Shown one piece after another: positions 32,388 through 41,040 of a stretch of DNA of 64,000 nucleotides. Within the stretch, counting starts at the first letter, position 1, and every line of letters starts with the position of its first letter. This DNA is from MFD04580-c1 sp963702995 (lineage in GTDB: Bacteria; Planctomycetota; Phycisphaerae; Tepidisphaerales; Tepidisphaeraceae): NCBI GenBank assembly GCA_963702995.1, contig OY969783.1, forward strand, positions 2,542,001 through 2,606,000, in the 5' to 3' direction. A program made the translations under genes and the position numbers. The notes under the pieces are model-generated. The model saw nothing but the letters and a program-made list of their open reading frames with translations, was not told the origin of the DNA and searched no databases.

Positions 32388-32680
32388 GGGTGCTTCCTGA
32401 AGGTCCGCCGGTTTCGCGACAGCGTGCCAAGCCCCAAACGGGGCGGCCGCCGCGCAAGAGCATTTTCTGCGTACTCATCGACCGATCCGCGTGGCACCGT
32501 GAAAAAGTGGCATTTTCAACGTTGACACACCTGTGGCGGACGGACGTCCCGCCCCAGATGGAGTCGGCAGAAACGTCCTTGACATGAAGAAACCCCGCTG
32601 GAAGCAAGGATGTAGGCGGACCAAATCAGGGGAGGTCTATCGCGGGCCGGCGGACGGGGCTGGCGGCAGGCAAGGTTCTA

Positions 32681-34507
32681 TCAATCAGCAGTTGCGACCG
32701 CGCGAAAGTAGCTGCGGACGCTTGGGAGGTTGAGCACGATGAGCAGGATGACGGGGTAGATCACCCCGCCGATTGACACGGTCATGATGAACTGCCGCCA
32801 GTTCGTAGCGATTGATGAGGCCGGGACGCCCGCGTCAAAACCCTCGAACAGCCACATGACGCCTACGGTGGCGATGACGCACAGGGGGATTTTGACGGCC
32901 GCGTAGATCAGGTGCAGCCGGCGCGAGCGGGCCGAGTTCCGGAAGATCCCCGCGCCCGCCACGATCAGCAGGATCCCCATCGCCAGGGCGGCGACGCTCT
33001 CCCCCAGCACCAGGACCACGGAAACAGGGTTGATGGTGACGTTCGGCCCCGTGCGATTGGCCTGGGACGAGAGCGACCCGTCCGCCTCAATGTTCAGCAT
33101 CCCCCCGCCGGTGATGATGAACGCCGAACCGTCCGGCTGCATCGCAACACTTGAGATGGGCGACCAGAGCGTCGCTGGCGTCACGTATTGCTGCGTCGGC
33201 GACATCAGCTCGTTCGTGAGCGTCGCCATCTGCGCCTTGGTCAGCTTCCTACCGGAGGCGGCCTGGCGCGCTGCACCACGGCGGCCGCCTGGGAGGCGGT
33301 GAGGGCGGTGCCGGCGGGGGCGATCGTGGCGAGCGGCGGCGCTGCCTGGCCCGATGGCGCCGTCGTTGTCGCGAACGGGTCGGCGCCGGGCGCCGGAGCG
33401 AACGGGTCGTCGCTCGCCACCGCGGGCTTGGCTGGTTCGGGGACGGAGGACGGGCTGGCCGGTTGCGCGGACGTCAAGGCCGACGTAGCCGCCTGATCCG
33501 CGTTGGAGGCGGCGGCCGCGTTGGAGGCGGCGGCCGCGTCGGCCACGGTGATCGACACGCGAACCACCGGGCTGGCATCCCGCGGCCGGAAGAAGGCTCG
33601 ATTGGAGTGGACTTCGACATGGCCGGTCGAGAGGTCGAAATAGACGGGCGCCGGATCGTTCACGTCTTCGCTGACAAGGGTGCCTGAACGCTGAACGGCG
33701 GCGGCGGCCGAGGCGGTCGTCAGCCAGGCCGGGCTCGACGCCTCCGCGGTGGCCGAACGCAACGTGACTCCGGTTTCGGGGTTGGCGGACGCCGGGTTCG
33801 TCGCCGCATCGGCTGTGAACATATCGCGTCCGGCGCGGGCCAGGAGGCCGCCGAGCTGACGCTCCTGATCGTCGGAGAGGGGGACGAGAGACTTCATCGC
33901 CGAGAGGACGATCTGGCGGTCGGCCGCCGGCATCGATCCGGGGCCGGGGGGATCGGCCTGCGGCGTATTGCTCCCCGAGCCGGGTGCTCCGCTGGGGCTG
34001 ACGGCGGCGACGGTCGTGTAGCGTTTGGGGGCCGAGGCGCCGAGTGCGGACGGGATCGCCGAGCTGCGAGAGATCGTCAGCGAGATCATGCCGAACAGCC
34101 CACTCAAGAAGGCAGAGCGCGCAGGTCATCGACCCGGCGATGATGCTCACCACGCCGACGGTCGAGATCAGGCCGGGACGCTTCGCCCCACCCCGGGGCA
34201 AGGCCGACGGTACCGCCCCCACCGGGTAGTACGGGTTGCCGTATGGGCTTGCCGCGTAGTACCCCGCAGCGGGGCTCTGCCAACCCGGTGCGGCGGGCAT
34301 CGGCGGAGGGGCTGGGGCGATCGGCACCACAGGTCGCGGCTGTGCGGCGGACGGCGCGTGCGGCGCGTACCGCGGTTGGCCTTGATACTGCTCGGCGAAG
34401 GGGGGCGGCGGCACGTTGGCTCGTGGCGGGGCCGGGGGCGGCGGCGGCGCCGAGGAGGGCATTCCCGGCAGAGGCGATTCCGGCGGTATGAGCGGATCCT
34501 GCGACAT
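32681..34507 (-). CDS. Proline-rich multi-pass membrane protein, frame-broken twice
   Basis: About 609 aa. A proline/alanine-rich cytoplasmic N-terminus (from MSQDPLIPPESPLPGMP) leads to a DUF4190-like hairpin of two hydrophobic segments (LISTVGVVSIIAGSMTCALC, then GLFGMISLTIS). A long Ala/Thr-rich soluble region follows, and two or three further transmembrane segments lie near the C-terminus. The frame shifts near 34110 and back near 33262; both flanks read as one protein. Function unknown. Confidence 0.6.
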   Translation of the reverse strand: MSQDPLIPPESPLPGMPSSAPPPPPAPPRANVPPPPFAEQYQGQPRYAPHAPSAAQPRPVVPIAPAPPPMPAAPGWQSPAAGYYAASPYGNPYYPVGAVPSALPRGGAKRPGLISTVGVVSIIAGSMTCALCLLEWAVRHDLADDLSQLGDPVRTRRLGPQTLHDRRRRQPQRSTRLGEQYAAGRSPRPRIDAGGRPPDRPLGDEVSRPPLRRSGASARRPPGPRRTRYVHSRCGDEPGVRQPRNRSHVAFGHRGGVEPGLADDRLGRRRRSAFRHPCQRRRERSGARLFRPLDRPCRSPLQSSLLPAAGCQPGGSRVDHRGRRGRRLQRGRRLQRGSGGYVGLDVRATGQPVLRPRTSQARGGERRPVRSGARRRPVRDNDGAIGPGSAAARHDRPRRHRPHRLPGGRRGAARQAASGRKLTKAQMATLTNELMSPTQQYVTPATLWSPISSVAMQPDGSAFIITGGGMLNIEADGSLSSQANRTGPNVTINPVSVVLVLGESVAALAMGILLIVAGAGIFRNSARSRRLHLIYAAVKIPLCVIATVGVMWLFEGFDAGVPASSIATNWRQFIMTVSIGGVIYPVILLIVLNLPSVRSYFRAVATAD

Positions 34508-34690
34508 AAAGGGAACCCCCAAAGCAGTACCGGGATCCAATGCGGCCGTTCGTTCGCCGCCACGCCCACTTCTACGTTGAAGCCCGGGGTTCATTCTCTG
34601 CGAATCGGCCGCACCGATTCAAGTCCGCCGGCTGCCGCACGTGATTCGTTCCTTTCGAAACTACGGGGGCGCACGGAAGCCGGGCCCATT

Positions 34691-34781
34691 GTAGCAGGCA
34701 CGCTCCGTGTGCCGTCCGCCAGTCTCCAGCGTTGGCGCCGTGCGAGATCACGGCGGACGGCACATGGAATGCGCCTGCTAC
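34691..34781. repeat. Palindromic repeat, family B (copy 1)
   Basis: 30-bp arms (34691-34720 and 34752-34781) with about 4 mismatches and a 31-bp centre. The left arm begins GTAGCAGGCACGCTCCGTGT. The same arm sequence recurs at 39983-40066. Confidence 0.8.
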
Positions 34782-35054
34782 GCCACGATTCGTGCCATCC
34801 CGTCTCCGCCCGTCGCTGAAACCCGACGGACCGAACGAACCCTCGCACACGCGCCCAAACGCCGCACCCGCGGTTCTTAGTGGAACGGTCCACTGGTCGC
34901 CGGCGGGTACGCCGCTTCAGCTTGAAAGAGGGCGAATCCCCCGCTGGGGCAACCTCTTTCTCCCTCCCGGTACGCCGGGGGGCGCCGGGGAGGGGGCGGC
35001 GTCGCGGGAGACGAGTGATTTGGCCGCCATACAACCCGAGGGGCCGAATCGACC

Positions 35055-35117
35055 CTGGGAACGCCGACGTCCTCGTCGGCCTTTGCTCCAAGCCAAGGAG
35101 AACGTCCGCGTTCCCAG
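35055..35117. repeat. Palindromic repeat, family C
   Basis: Arms CTGGGAACGCCGACGT (35055-35070) and ACGTCCGCGTTCCCAG (35102-35117) pair with one mismatch; an inner GACGTCCTCGTC palindrome lies next to the left arm. A half unit of the same sequence is at 47071-47095. Confidence 0.65.
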
Positions 35118-35316
35118 GCTGGCGTCCTCTGGATTCGTCGGAAAGCTTCCCACCCCCTTTCGACGAAGGACGGCGACTCGCCAAACGTGACCACACCTCT
35201 GCCAAAATGGCCCCGTTCCGAAGAGCTTTCAACCGACCGAACGCGCGTTATACTCCCCCGACCCGAAGGGATTCGGGACGAACGAACCCGTGCGGAAACG
35301 ACTGGCGAGGGCTTGC

Positions 35317-36582
35317 ATGGATGCAACGGCCGTCAAGCAATCTATCGGTGAGCCGCGCGTCCTGATCTCGCGCCGCGCGCTCCTCCACAACGCCCGCCTG
35401 ATTCGCGCTCGCCTCTCCCCCGGCACGAAACTTTGCGCGATCGTTAAGGCGGACGCCTATGGGCACGGCGCCGCCCAGGTGGCCGACGCCTTATGCAACT
35501 TTGCCGCCGACGTCCCTGGCCAACCCGAGCGGCCGGCCGCCGACGCGCTCGCGGTCGCAAGCCTCGACGAGGCGGCCGGGCTCCCGGTGGAGGCCGGCGT
35601 CGCCGGCCCGCATATTCTGATCTTCCGCCCCCTCGAAAACTGCTTTCTCGGCCGCCAGCGGCAAAAGCTGGAAGAGGCGATCCGGTGCCGATGGACGCTC
35701 ACGATCTGCAGCACGGCGGCCGCTGACGATCTCGCCCGCATCGCCCAGTCCACCGGCCGCCGGGCGTTGATTCAGGTGATGGTCGATACAGGGATGAGCC
35801 GCTCGGGCGTGCTGGTGAATGCGCTGCCCGCCCTACTCCACCGGATCGCCTCGCGGCCGTCGTTGCGACTGGCGGGGATCTGCACCCATTTCGCCAGCAG
35901 CGACGAGCCCGAGAACCCTTTCACCCGCGAGCAACTCACCCGCTTCAACCGGGCAACGGAGCCGTTCGCCGAGTCGATGGACAAGCGCGGGACGAAACTG
36001 ATCCGCCACGCCGCCAACTCGGCCGCCTTGTTCCACATCCCTGAATCGCACCTGGACATGGTCCGCCCCGGCATCGCTCTGTACGGCATCGACCCGTCCG
36101 GGTCGCCGCAGATGGCCCGCCCGCTCCGCCCGGCGCTCAAGTGGACCGCGCCGCTGATCGGCATCAAGGACGTGGCTGTCGGAGCGACTGTCGGCTATGG
36201 CCAGACGTGGAAAGCGTCGCGCCCCACCCGCATCGGGTTGATCCCGGTCGGGTACGCCGACGGATATCCGCGCGATTTCAGCAATCAGGCGGTGGTAATG
36301 GTCCACGGCCGCCCCGCCCCGGTCGTCGGCCGCGTGAGCATGGACCTGACGACGATCGACCTGACCAACGCCCCGCCCGCCGATGTCGGCGACGAGGTCA
36401 CCCTACTCGACAACGACCCGCTCTCTCCTGCAAGTGTCTACGCCCTGGCGAAATGGTCGAGCACGATCCCCTACGAGATTCTATGCTGCATCGGCCCGCG
36501 GGTGCGGCGAGTCGTCGTGGAGGGGGAAGACGCCCCGGCCGGCTTCACGGCCGAGCCTGGGTCTTCGCAGCAGTCGATGTGA
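35317..36582 (+). CDS. alr: Alanine racemase
   Basis: Converts L- to D-alanine for peptidoglycan, PLP-dependent. About 421 aa, intact. The PLP lysine is K44 in AIVKADAYGHG. The C-terminal beta domain has GYADGYPRDFSN and the GRVSMDLTTIDLT signature (normally GRVSMDMxxxD). A GTG at 35290 is an alternative start. Presence of alr supports a peptidoglycan cell wall. Confidence 0.93.
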   Translation: MDATAVKQSIGEPRVLISRRALLHNARLIRARLSPGTKLCAIVKADAYGHGAAQVADALCNFAADVPGQPERPAADALAVASLDEAAGLPVEAGVAGPHILIFRPLENCFLGRQRQKLEEAIRCRWTLTICSTAAADDLARIAQSTGRRALIQVMVDTGMSRSGVLVNALPALLHRIASRPSLRLAGICTHFASSDEPENPFTREQLTRFNRATEPFAESMDKRGTKLIRHAANSAALFHIPESHLDMVRPGIALYGIDPSGSPQMARPLRPALKWTAPLIGIKDVAVGATVGYGQTWKASRPTRIGLIPVGYADGYPRDFSNQAVVMVHGRPAPVVGRVSMDLTTIDLTNAPPADVGDEVTLLDNDPLSPASVYALAKWSSTIPYEILCCIGPRVRRVVVEGEDAPAGFTAEPGSSQQSM

Positions 36583-36599
36583 CGTTAGTACTACATCGC

Positions 36600-36631
36600 G
36601 ACGCAGCTGGTTTCTTGATTCTAGATGCGTC
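36600..36631. repeat. Hairpin repeat (copy 1)
   Basis: GACGCAGCT and AGATGCGTC arms around a 14-nt loop GGTTTCTTGATTCT, with one mismatch. It lies 18 bp after the alr stop and is followed by three CCGTATCACGTCC units. The near-identical hairpin at 36958-36989 abuts the intron fragment. Confidence 0.75.
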
Positions 36632-36676
36632 CCCGTATCACGTCCCGTCCCCGTATCACGTCCCCCGTATCACGTC

Positions 36677-36957
36677 CCATGTCAGCACCGGCTTGGATTC
36701 CGGCTTTGCGACGGACGGCGGCGGCCTTCCCCATTACGTCGCTGGGTCGGCTTCCGCATCATCTGTTTCGGGGCCTCAATGGCGCTTCACTTGTGTTCCG
36801 GCCTGCAAGCTCGCGGAGCTGCTAAACAGCCCTTTGTGTCGAGAGCTTCAGCCGTTCGGTTGCCCTCGCGACTGTCTCGACTGCTACCGGGTGCAATGAC
36901 TATTTCCCGGGCGGGACTTTCACCCGCAAGACTCCACACCTTCCCTTCACGGCGCAC
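36677..36957 (-). mobile_element. Probable 5' fragment of a group II intron (domain I)
   Basis: Read on the minus strand, the segment begins GTGCGCC at 36957, matching the GUGYG 5' splice consensus. It contains the GCGGGTGAAAGTCCCGC hairpin (36911-36927), and GGAACACAAGTGAA (36786-36799), both characteristic of domain I of bacterial group II introns. The upstream exon is a perfect hairpin (36958-36989) directly abutting the splice site, the target preference of group IIC introns, which insert after terminator-like stems. No domain V, reverse transcriptase or 3' boundary is visible before 36583, so it is a truncated remnant. The 3' limit is approximate. Identification is from remembered motifs. 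Confidence 0.55.
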
Positions 36958-36989
36958 GACGTAGCTGGTTTTCTGATTCTAGCTACGTC
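36958..36989. repeat. Hairpin repeat (copy 2), exon of the intron fragment
   Basis: Perfect 9-bp stem GACGTAGCT/AGCTACGTC with a 14-nt loop. A half copy (GATTCTAGCTACGTC) lies at 37004-37018. It is immediately downstream of the 37054-37527 gene on the minus strand, so it may have served as its terminator. Confidence 0.75.
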
Positions 36990-37048
36990 CCCGTATCACG
37001 TCCGATTCTAGCTACGTCGCCGTATCACGTCTCCCCGTATCACGTCCC
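36990..37048. repeat. CCGTATCACGTC short repeats
   Basis: Three units of CCGTATCACGTC occur here (about 36991, 37020, 37035) and three more at 36633-36677, in two clusters each attached to a copy of the hairpin repeat. Function unknown. Confidence 0.7.
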
Positions 37049-37053
37049 AACGA

Positions 37054-37527
37054 TCAGCGGCTTTGGCGGAGAGCCAAAATGTCTTGCGACATCTCAATGG
37101 TGATGTAGGAAATGTCATATTCAGCCACGACACACCGTTGATTGAAGTGCGCGATTTTGGCTTCGATTGATGCATCGTCAAGTGCGATGTCCTCTCTCCT
37201 CTCGAACGCACCAATCACCTCCTCAAATGCCTTGGTGTAATCCCAGACCTGCGTGTATTCGGTTTCAAGCTTGGCAAGCCATGTCGTAAATTCGGACTGC
37301 AAGCGATTGTACGCTACGGTATCGGTAACCGTAATTCCCTTCAGTGCAGAAATGCAATTAGATAATTCATTCTTCAACTTTTGCGCAGCAATCAACGCCT
37401 CCCCCACTCGTTTCGCTCGATCTACCCGTTGTTGGCGACGATTCACGACAAAAGTCTCGACCCTCGTCCAAACGCTGATCGACACCGCGATCACCGCAAT
37501 AATGATACTCAGATTTGGGCTCTGCAT
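37054..37527 (-). CDS. Small membrane-anchored coiled-coil protein of unknown function
   Basis: 157 aa starting MQSPNLSIIIAVIAVSISVW, with one N-terminal membrane segment (residues 7-22), then heptad-like charged helices rich in Gln, Glu and Lys. Base composition is visibly less GC-rich than its neighbours, suggesting recent acquisition. It ends beside the hairpin/intron remnant. No family recognised. Confidence 0.6.
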   Translation of the reverse strand: MQSPNLSIIIAVIAVSISVWTRVETFVVNRRQQRVDRAKRVGEALIAAQKLKNELSNCISALKGITVTDTVAYNRLQSEFTTWLAKLETEYTQVWDYTKAFEEVIGAFERREDIALDDASIEAKIAHFNQRCVVAEYDISYITIEMSQDILALRQSR

Positions 37528-37964
37528 AAGACTTTTAGGATACCGCCAGTCTAGAAAAAGAACAATTACAAAGAGCCGCGACCATTAGAACGACACAAAG
37601 GGGCCACCTGCCAGGGACATGGAGGGGCCACCTCCCAATGTGACCGCTCGCGACAGCGGCGTTCGTAGGCCCGCCGCCGCCCGGATGTCGGGCAATCCGC
37701 CTCCGTACGTCGAGACCGGGCTCTAGCACGGTATCAGCCGGGATCACAACCCGGCGCAGCACCGCCGGGCCACCCGCGACCCGTTGGGGGATGGGGGGGC
37801 CGGGGGCTCGGGGGACGATCTGGCAGCGTAATCCGGAAATCATCCGGTGGACAACGTCGGCCCAGCCGGCTTCAAGAACTCGATTCCAGGGCGCGGTTCA
37901 AGTCTAAGGCGGCATGTCAGGGACGCCCGCCGCGGCGATAGGCACTCGACCTCCGATTCCAACG
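37528..37964. other. Non-coding stretch with degenerate repeats
   Basis: It holds two copies of GGGGCCACCT (37599 and 37624) within a short direct repeat. The remaining sequence has only shadow frames. Confidence 0.45.
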
Positions 37965-38006
37965 AAAGCCCCGCGCCGCCGGCAAGAGTGCCGACGGCAG
38001 CGGGGC
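37965..38006 (-). terminator. Rho-independent terminator after the secreted protein gene
   Basis: On the minus strand a GC-rich stem (GCCCCGCTGCCG with CGGCGCGGGGC, with a bulge) is followed by TTTCG. It begins 18 bp after the stop at 38025. Confidence 0.75.
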
Positions 38007-38024
38007 ATCCTTTTTCGTTGCGAA

Positions 38025-38765
38025 TCAGCTCAGGCCGGCCTTTTCCTTGGCTTCGGCGGGGACTTCGATCTTGGTGGTGCCGACTTCGCTGAACTCGATC
38101 GTGGTCGTCCGATCGATGTCACGGTCCTGGCCGTTTGCGGTGACGGTCCCTTTGACGTTGTAGGCGATCTTGGTCACGGCGCCGTCCTTGAGCCAGACCT
38201 TGACGCTCCCCTTGGCGTCCTTCACCACGGGCGGGGTCGCGGCCGCGTTGGCGTTGGCGCCCGCGCCGCCGCGGGCTCGCCCGCCGTAGGTCATCAGGGC
38301 TTTGACGGCGTCTTCACTGAGGGCGGCCGACCAGGCCTCTTCGACCTTGGTGAATTCCATCGCGCTCTCGATCGACGTCTGGGCCTGGACGGTCGGGAGC
38401 TTGAAGTTCTTCGCCTGGCGGGCGGCGCGCTGGGCCGCCTGATCGTCGCCGGGGGTTTCGATCGACACCCAGCCGGCTTCGCCGGCCTTCAGCGCGCCCT
38501 TGTCGCCCTTCATGACAAATGCGACGGTGTTCTGGCCCATCGTCCGCGAGACCCAGGTCAGGCCGTCGGCCTGATACTTGCCTTCGCCGCCACCGCCTCG
38601 ACCCGCCGCGGCGCCGGCCGCACCTTCGACCGTTTGCTTCCAGCTAAACCCTGACTCCGTGAGCTTCTTGAGCCCCGCCTTGATGTCTTCCTTCGTGTCG
38701 GCGTGCGCCAACGCGGCCGACCCAAAAACGACGATAACCGCTGCGACCATTGCGTTCTTGAACAT
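38025..38765 (-). CDS. Secreted protein of unknown function
   Basis: 246 aa, intact. A signal peptide (MFKNAMVAAVIVVFGSAALA, cleavage near HADT) precedes a protein with a glycine-rich loop (~residues 53-60) and predicted beta strands such as LTWVSRTMGQNTVAFVMKG and SVKVWLKDGAVTKIAYNVKG. The pattern resembles LolA/LppX-type or carrier-like half-barrels, but that is only a fold guess. It is a single-gene unit with its own terminator. Confidence 0.65.
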   Translation of the reverse strand: MFKNAMVAAVIVVFGSAALAHADTKEDIKAGLKKLTESGFSWKQTVEGAAGAAAGRGGGGEGKYQADGLTWVSRTMGQNTVAFVMKGDKGALKAGEAGWVSIETPGDDQAAQRAARQAKNFKLPTVQAQTSIESAMEFTKVEEAWSAALSEDAVKALMTYGGRARGGAGANANAAATPPVVKDAKGSVKVWLKDGAVTKIAYNVKGTVTANGQDRDIDRTTTIEFSEVGTTKIEVPAEAKEKAGLS

Positions 38766-38994
38766 GAACCACCTCGTGAAGTAGAAACCGATGACGCCCC
38801 CGTCCTCACTGGTGACGCGTCCGAGGCCGTTTATTCCGCGCCAAATTCATTTAACGTGATCCTGACATCGCTTCCTGGCGAGGAGGACATGACGATAGCG
38901 CCCGAATGATCGCCGCTTCACCTGGTCGTTCTAACTTCCGTCGGGCACAACGGTCTGGCGGGCTTTGAGTAACAGCGGGCAAGGAGACCAACCC

Positions 38995-39831
38995 ATGAAC
39001 AGCCATTTATCCCGTCGTGAGATGCTTCGCCTGGCGGCGGCCGGGGCCGCGGCGCTGGCAATGCCGTCGCTGGTCCGAGCGGAAGAGGCCAAGCCGAAAA
39101 TCCCGATCGGCCTGGAGCTTTACTCGGTCCGGAACCTGATCCCCAAAGACTTCCCCGGCACGATCGAGGCCATCGGGAAGATGGGGTACAAAGGCGTCGA
39201 ATTCGCCGGCTACCACGGGTGGGACCGCAAGCCCCAGGAGCTTCGCAAGCTGCTGGATGACAACGGCCTCAAGTGCTGCGGCACGCACACTGCGTTAAAG
39301 ACGCTCGAAGGGGATGAGCTGAAGAAGACCGCAGAGCTGCACGCGACCCTGGGGAACAAGTTCCTCATCTGCCCCAGCCTTTCGGCCAAAGACGCGGCCG
39401 GGTGGGAAGAGCTGGCCAAGAAGTTCAACGACATCTCCGCCAAAGCCAAGGAGCTGGGGATGCTCGTCGGCTACCACTCCCACGGCGGGGACTTTAAGAA
39501 ATTCGACGGGAAGACCTCGTGGGAGATCTTCTTCGACGCGACGAACAAGGAAGTGGTTCATCAGCTCGACACCGGCAACACCCTCGACGGCGGCGGCGAC
39601 CCGGCCGCCCTGATCAGGAAATACGCCGGGCGGACCAAGACCACGCACATCAAGGAGCACGGCGGCCCGCGCGACGCGGCCCTGGGCGAAGGGACGATCG
39701 ACTGGAAGACGATGCTCCCCCTGTACGAATCGGTCGGCGGGACCGAGTGGTATATCGTCGAGTACGAGTACGACAAGCCGATGGAAGTGCTCAAGCGGTC
39801 GATCGACTACCTGCACTCGCTGGGGCGATAA
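38995..39831 (+). CDS. Tat-exported sugar phosphate isomerase/epimerase (xylose isomerase-like TIM barrel)
   Basis: 278 aa. The N-terminus has a twin-arginine signal (S-R-R-E-M-L-R-L-A then an alanine stretch ending AEEA). The AP endonuclease 2/xylose-isomerase-like barrel follows, with metal-ligand candidates in KGVEFAGYHGW, LVGYHSHGGD, HQLDTGNT and HIKEHGG, and a final EYE motif. AAGGAG (38981-38986) precedes the start. Such proteins are expanded in planctomycetes, often in sugar breakdown; the reaction is not determinable. Confidence 0.85.
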   Translation: MNSHLSRREMLRLAAAGAAALAMPSLVRAEEAKPKIPIGLELYSVRNLIPKDFPGTIEAIGKMGYKGVEFAGYHGWDRKPQELRKLLDDNGLKCCGTHTALKTLEGDELKKTAELHATLGNKFLICPSLSAKDAAGWEELAKKFNDISAKAKELGMLVGYHSHGGDFKKFDGKTSWEIFFDATNKEVVHQLDTGNTLDGGGDPAALIRKYAGRTKTTHIKEHGGPRDAALGEGTIDWKTMLPLYESVGGTEWYIVEYEYDKPMEVLKRSIDYLHSLGR

Positions 39832-39856
39832 GCACCGCGCTTGGATTGGACTGAAA

Positions 39857-39906
39857 CGGCCGGCCCGGGCGACCTCATTGGGGGATGCCCGGGCCGTTCG
39901 CTTATT
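39857..39906 (+). terminator. Rho-independent terminator after the sugar isomerase gene
   Basis: Perfect 10-bp stem CGGCCCGGGC (39861-39870) with GCCCGGGCCG (39887-39896), a 16-nt loop, then TTCGCTTATT. It lies 26 bp after the stop. Confidence 0.8.
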
Positions 39907-39982
39907 CTGCCCGGAACGGGCCGCGGGATTGCAAAAAATCCCGCTCGATGCGCGGCGAGGCTCTCGCCGCTGGAATGCCAGA

Positions 39983-40066
39983 TAGCAGGCACACTCCGTG
40001 CGCCGTCCGCCAGCTTACCGAGCGAGCTTAAAGACGGGCTACGGCACACGGAGTGTGCCTGCTGCA
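39983..40066. repeat. Palindromic repeat, family B (copy 2)
   Basis: Left arm TAGCAGGCACACTCCGTGCG (from 39983) pairs with the arm 40041-40066 (ACGGCACACGGAGTGTGCCT onward). It lies in the convergent gap between the sugar isomerase and truB. Arm sequence matches the copy at 34691. Confidence 0.8.
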
Positions 40067-40143
40067 TGATGCCGTCGTTTTCCGCCTTCGTCTCTCTTGA
40101 TTCAGCTCTCCACAAGCTTTCATTCCTGTTCGGCTCCGTAGGC

Positions 40144-41040
40144 CTATATGCGGCCGCGCAGCGCGGCGATGGAAATCAGGCGGCCGCCTTCCGGGCGGAG
40201 CAGGTACGCGAACCGTGCCAGGTGCATGCCGCGAACGGGCGCTTGCGGGTCGGGGAACCCGGTCGGCGGCGACCACTCCGGAGCAGCCCACTCACCCAGG
40301 GGGATCGTGCGGCCTTCGCGCAGGTCGCCCACTTCCCGGTCCGTCAGCTCGCGCGACGGCGCCCACGGAAGGACCGCCCCGCCGCTGATTGCCGTCGCGA
40401 CGCCGGAGCTGGGGTCTTCCCACGGGCCGATCGCCGCTCGGCAGAGTTGCTCGAGGTGTGCGCCACACCCCAATCGGCGGCCGATATCCCTCACGAGCGA
40501 CCGAACGTAGAAACCGCCGCGCACCGTCAGACGAAGCCGGCTCGTGTTCGGCAGGTCGTGCTCGATCCACTGCGCCTCGTGCAGATAAACGCGGGACGGC
40601 GGCAGGATGACCGCCTCCCCGCGATGGGCCTTCACATAGGCCCGCTCGCCGTCGATCCGCTTGGCGCTGGTGGCAGGCGGGACCTGATCCTGCCAGCCGG
40701 CGAACGAGGCGATCGCCTCGTCGAGCACATCCGGCGTGAGATGCCCCGCGTCGCCCGTGGCCACTACGCGGCCGAGCGGGTCGCCATTCTCCGTTTCGAT
40801 CCCCCAGCGCACCTTCGCCTCGTAGACCTTGGGGACGGCGTGAAGGTGATCGAACAACTGGGTCGCCGGCTCGACCAGGAGGAGAAGAAGCCCCGACGCG
40901 AAGGGATCGAGCGTCCCGCCGTGGCACATCTTCAGCCGCGCGTTGGCCGGCTTGGCCACCTGCGATCGCAGGCAGCCCTGGACCACCGAAAAGCTGGTCG
41001 GACCGACGGGCTTGTGAAGAAGGTGGACGCCGGGGGACAT
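40144..41040 (-). CDS. truB: tRNA pseudouridine-55 synthase TruB
   Basis: Makes pseudouridine 55 in the tRNA T loop. 298 aa, intact. The catalytic Asp is D45 in the HGGTLDPFASG motif. KRIDGERAYVKAHRG and the RLRLTVRGGFYVRSLVRDIG block are further family motifs. It is normally linked to rbfA/infB, which are not here. Confidence 0.93.
   Translation of the reverse strand: MSPGVHLLHKPVGPTSFSVVQGCLRSQVAKPANARLKMCHGGTLDPFASGLLLLLVEPATQLFDHLHAVPKVYEAKVRWGIETENGDPLGRVVATGDAGHLTPDVLDEAIASFAGWQDQVPPATSAKRIDGERAYVKAHRGEAVILPPSRVYLHEAQWIEHDLPNTSRLRLTVRGGFYVRSLVRDIGRRLGCGAHLEQLCRAAIGPWEDPSSGVATAISGGAVLPWAPSRELTDREVGDLREGRTIPLGEWAAPEWSPPTGFPDPQAPVRGMHLARFAYLLRPEGGRLISIAALRGRI

Larger units (their letters stand above)
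34508..35316. other. Repeat-bearing intergenic region upstream of alr
   Basis: About 800 bp between divergent genes. It holds two palindromic repeats (34691-34781 and 35055-35117, listed separately). The remaining open frames are arginine-rich shadows. Confidence 0.5.

Noticed and set aside
36600..37048. CRISPR-like short repeats (GTATCACGTC units)
   Set aside because: Spacing is irregular and there are no unique spacers or cas genes; described as dispersed repeats instead.
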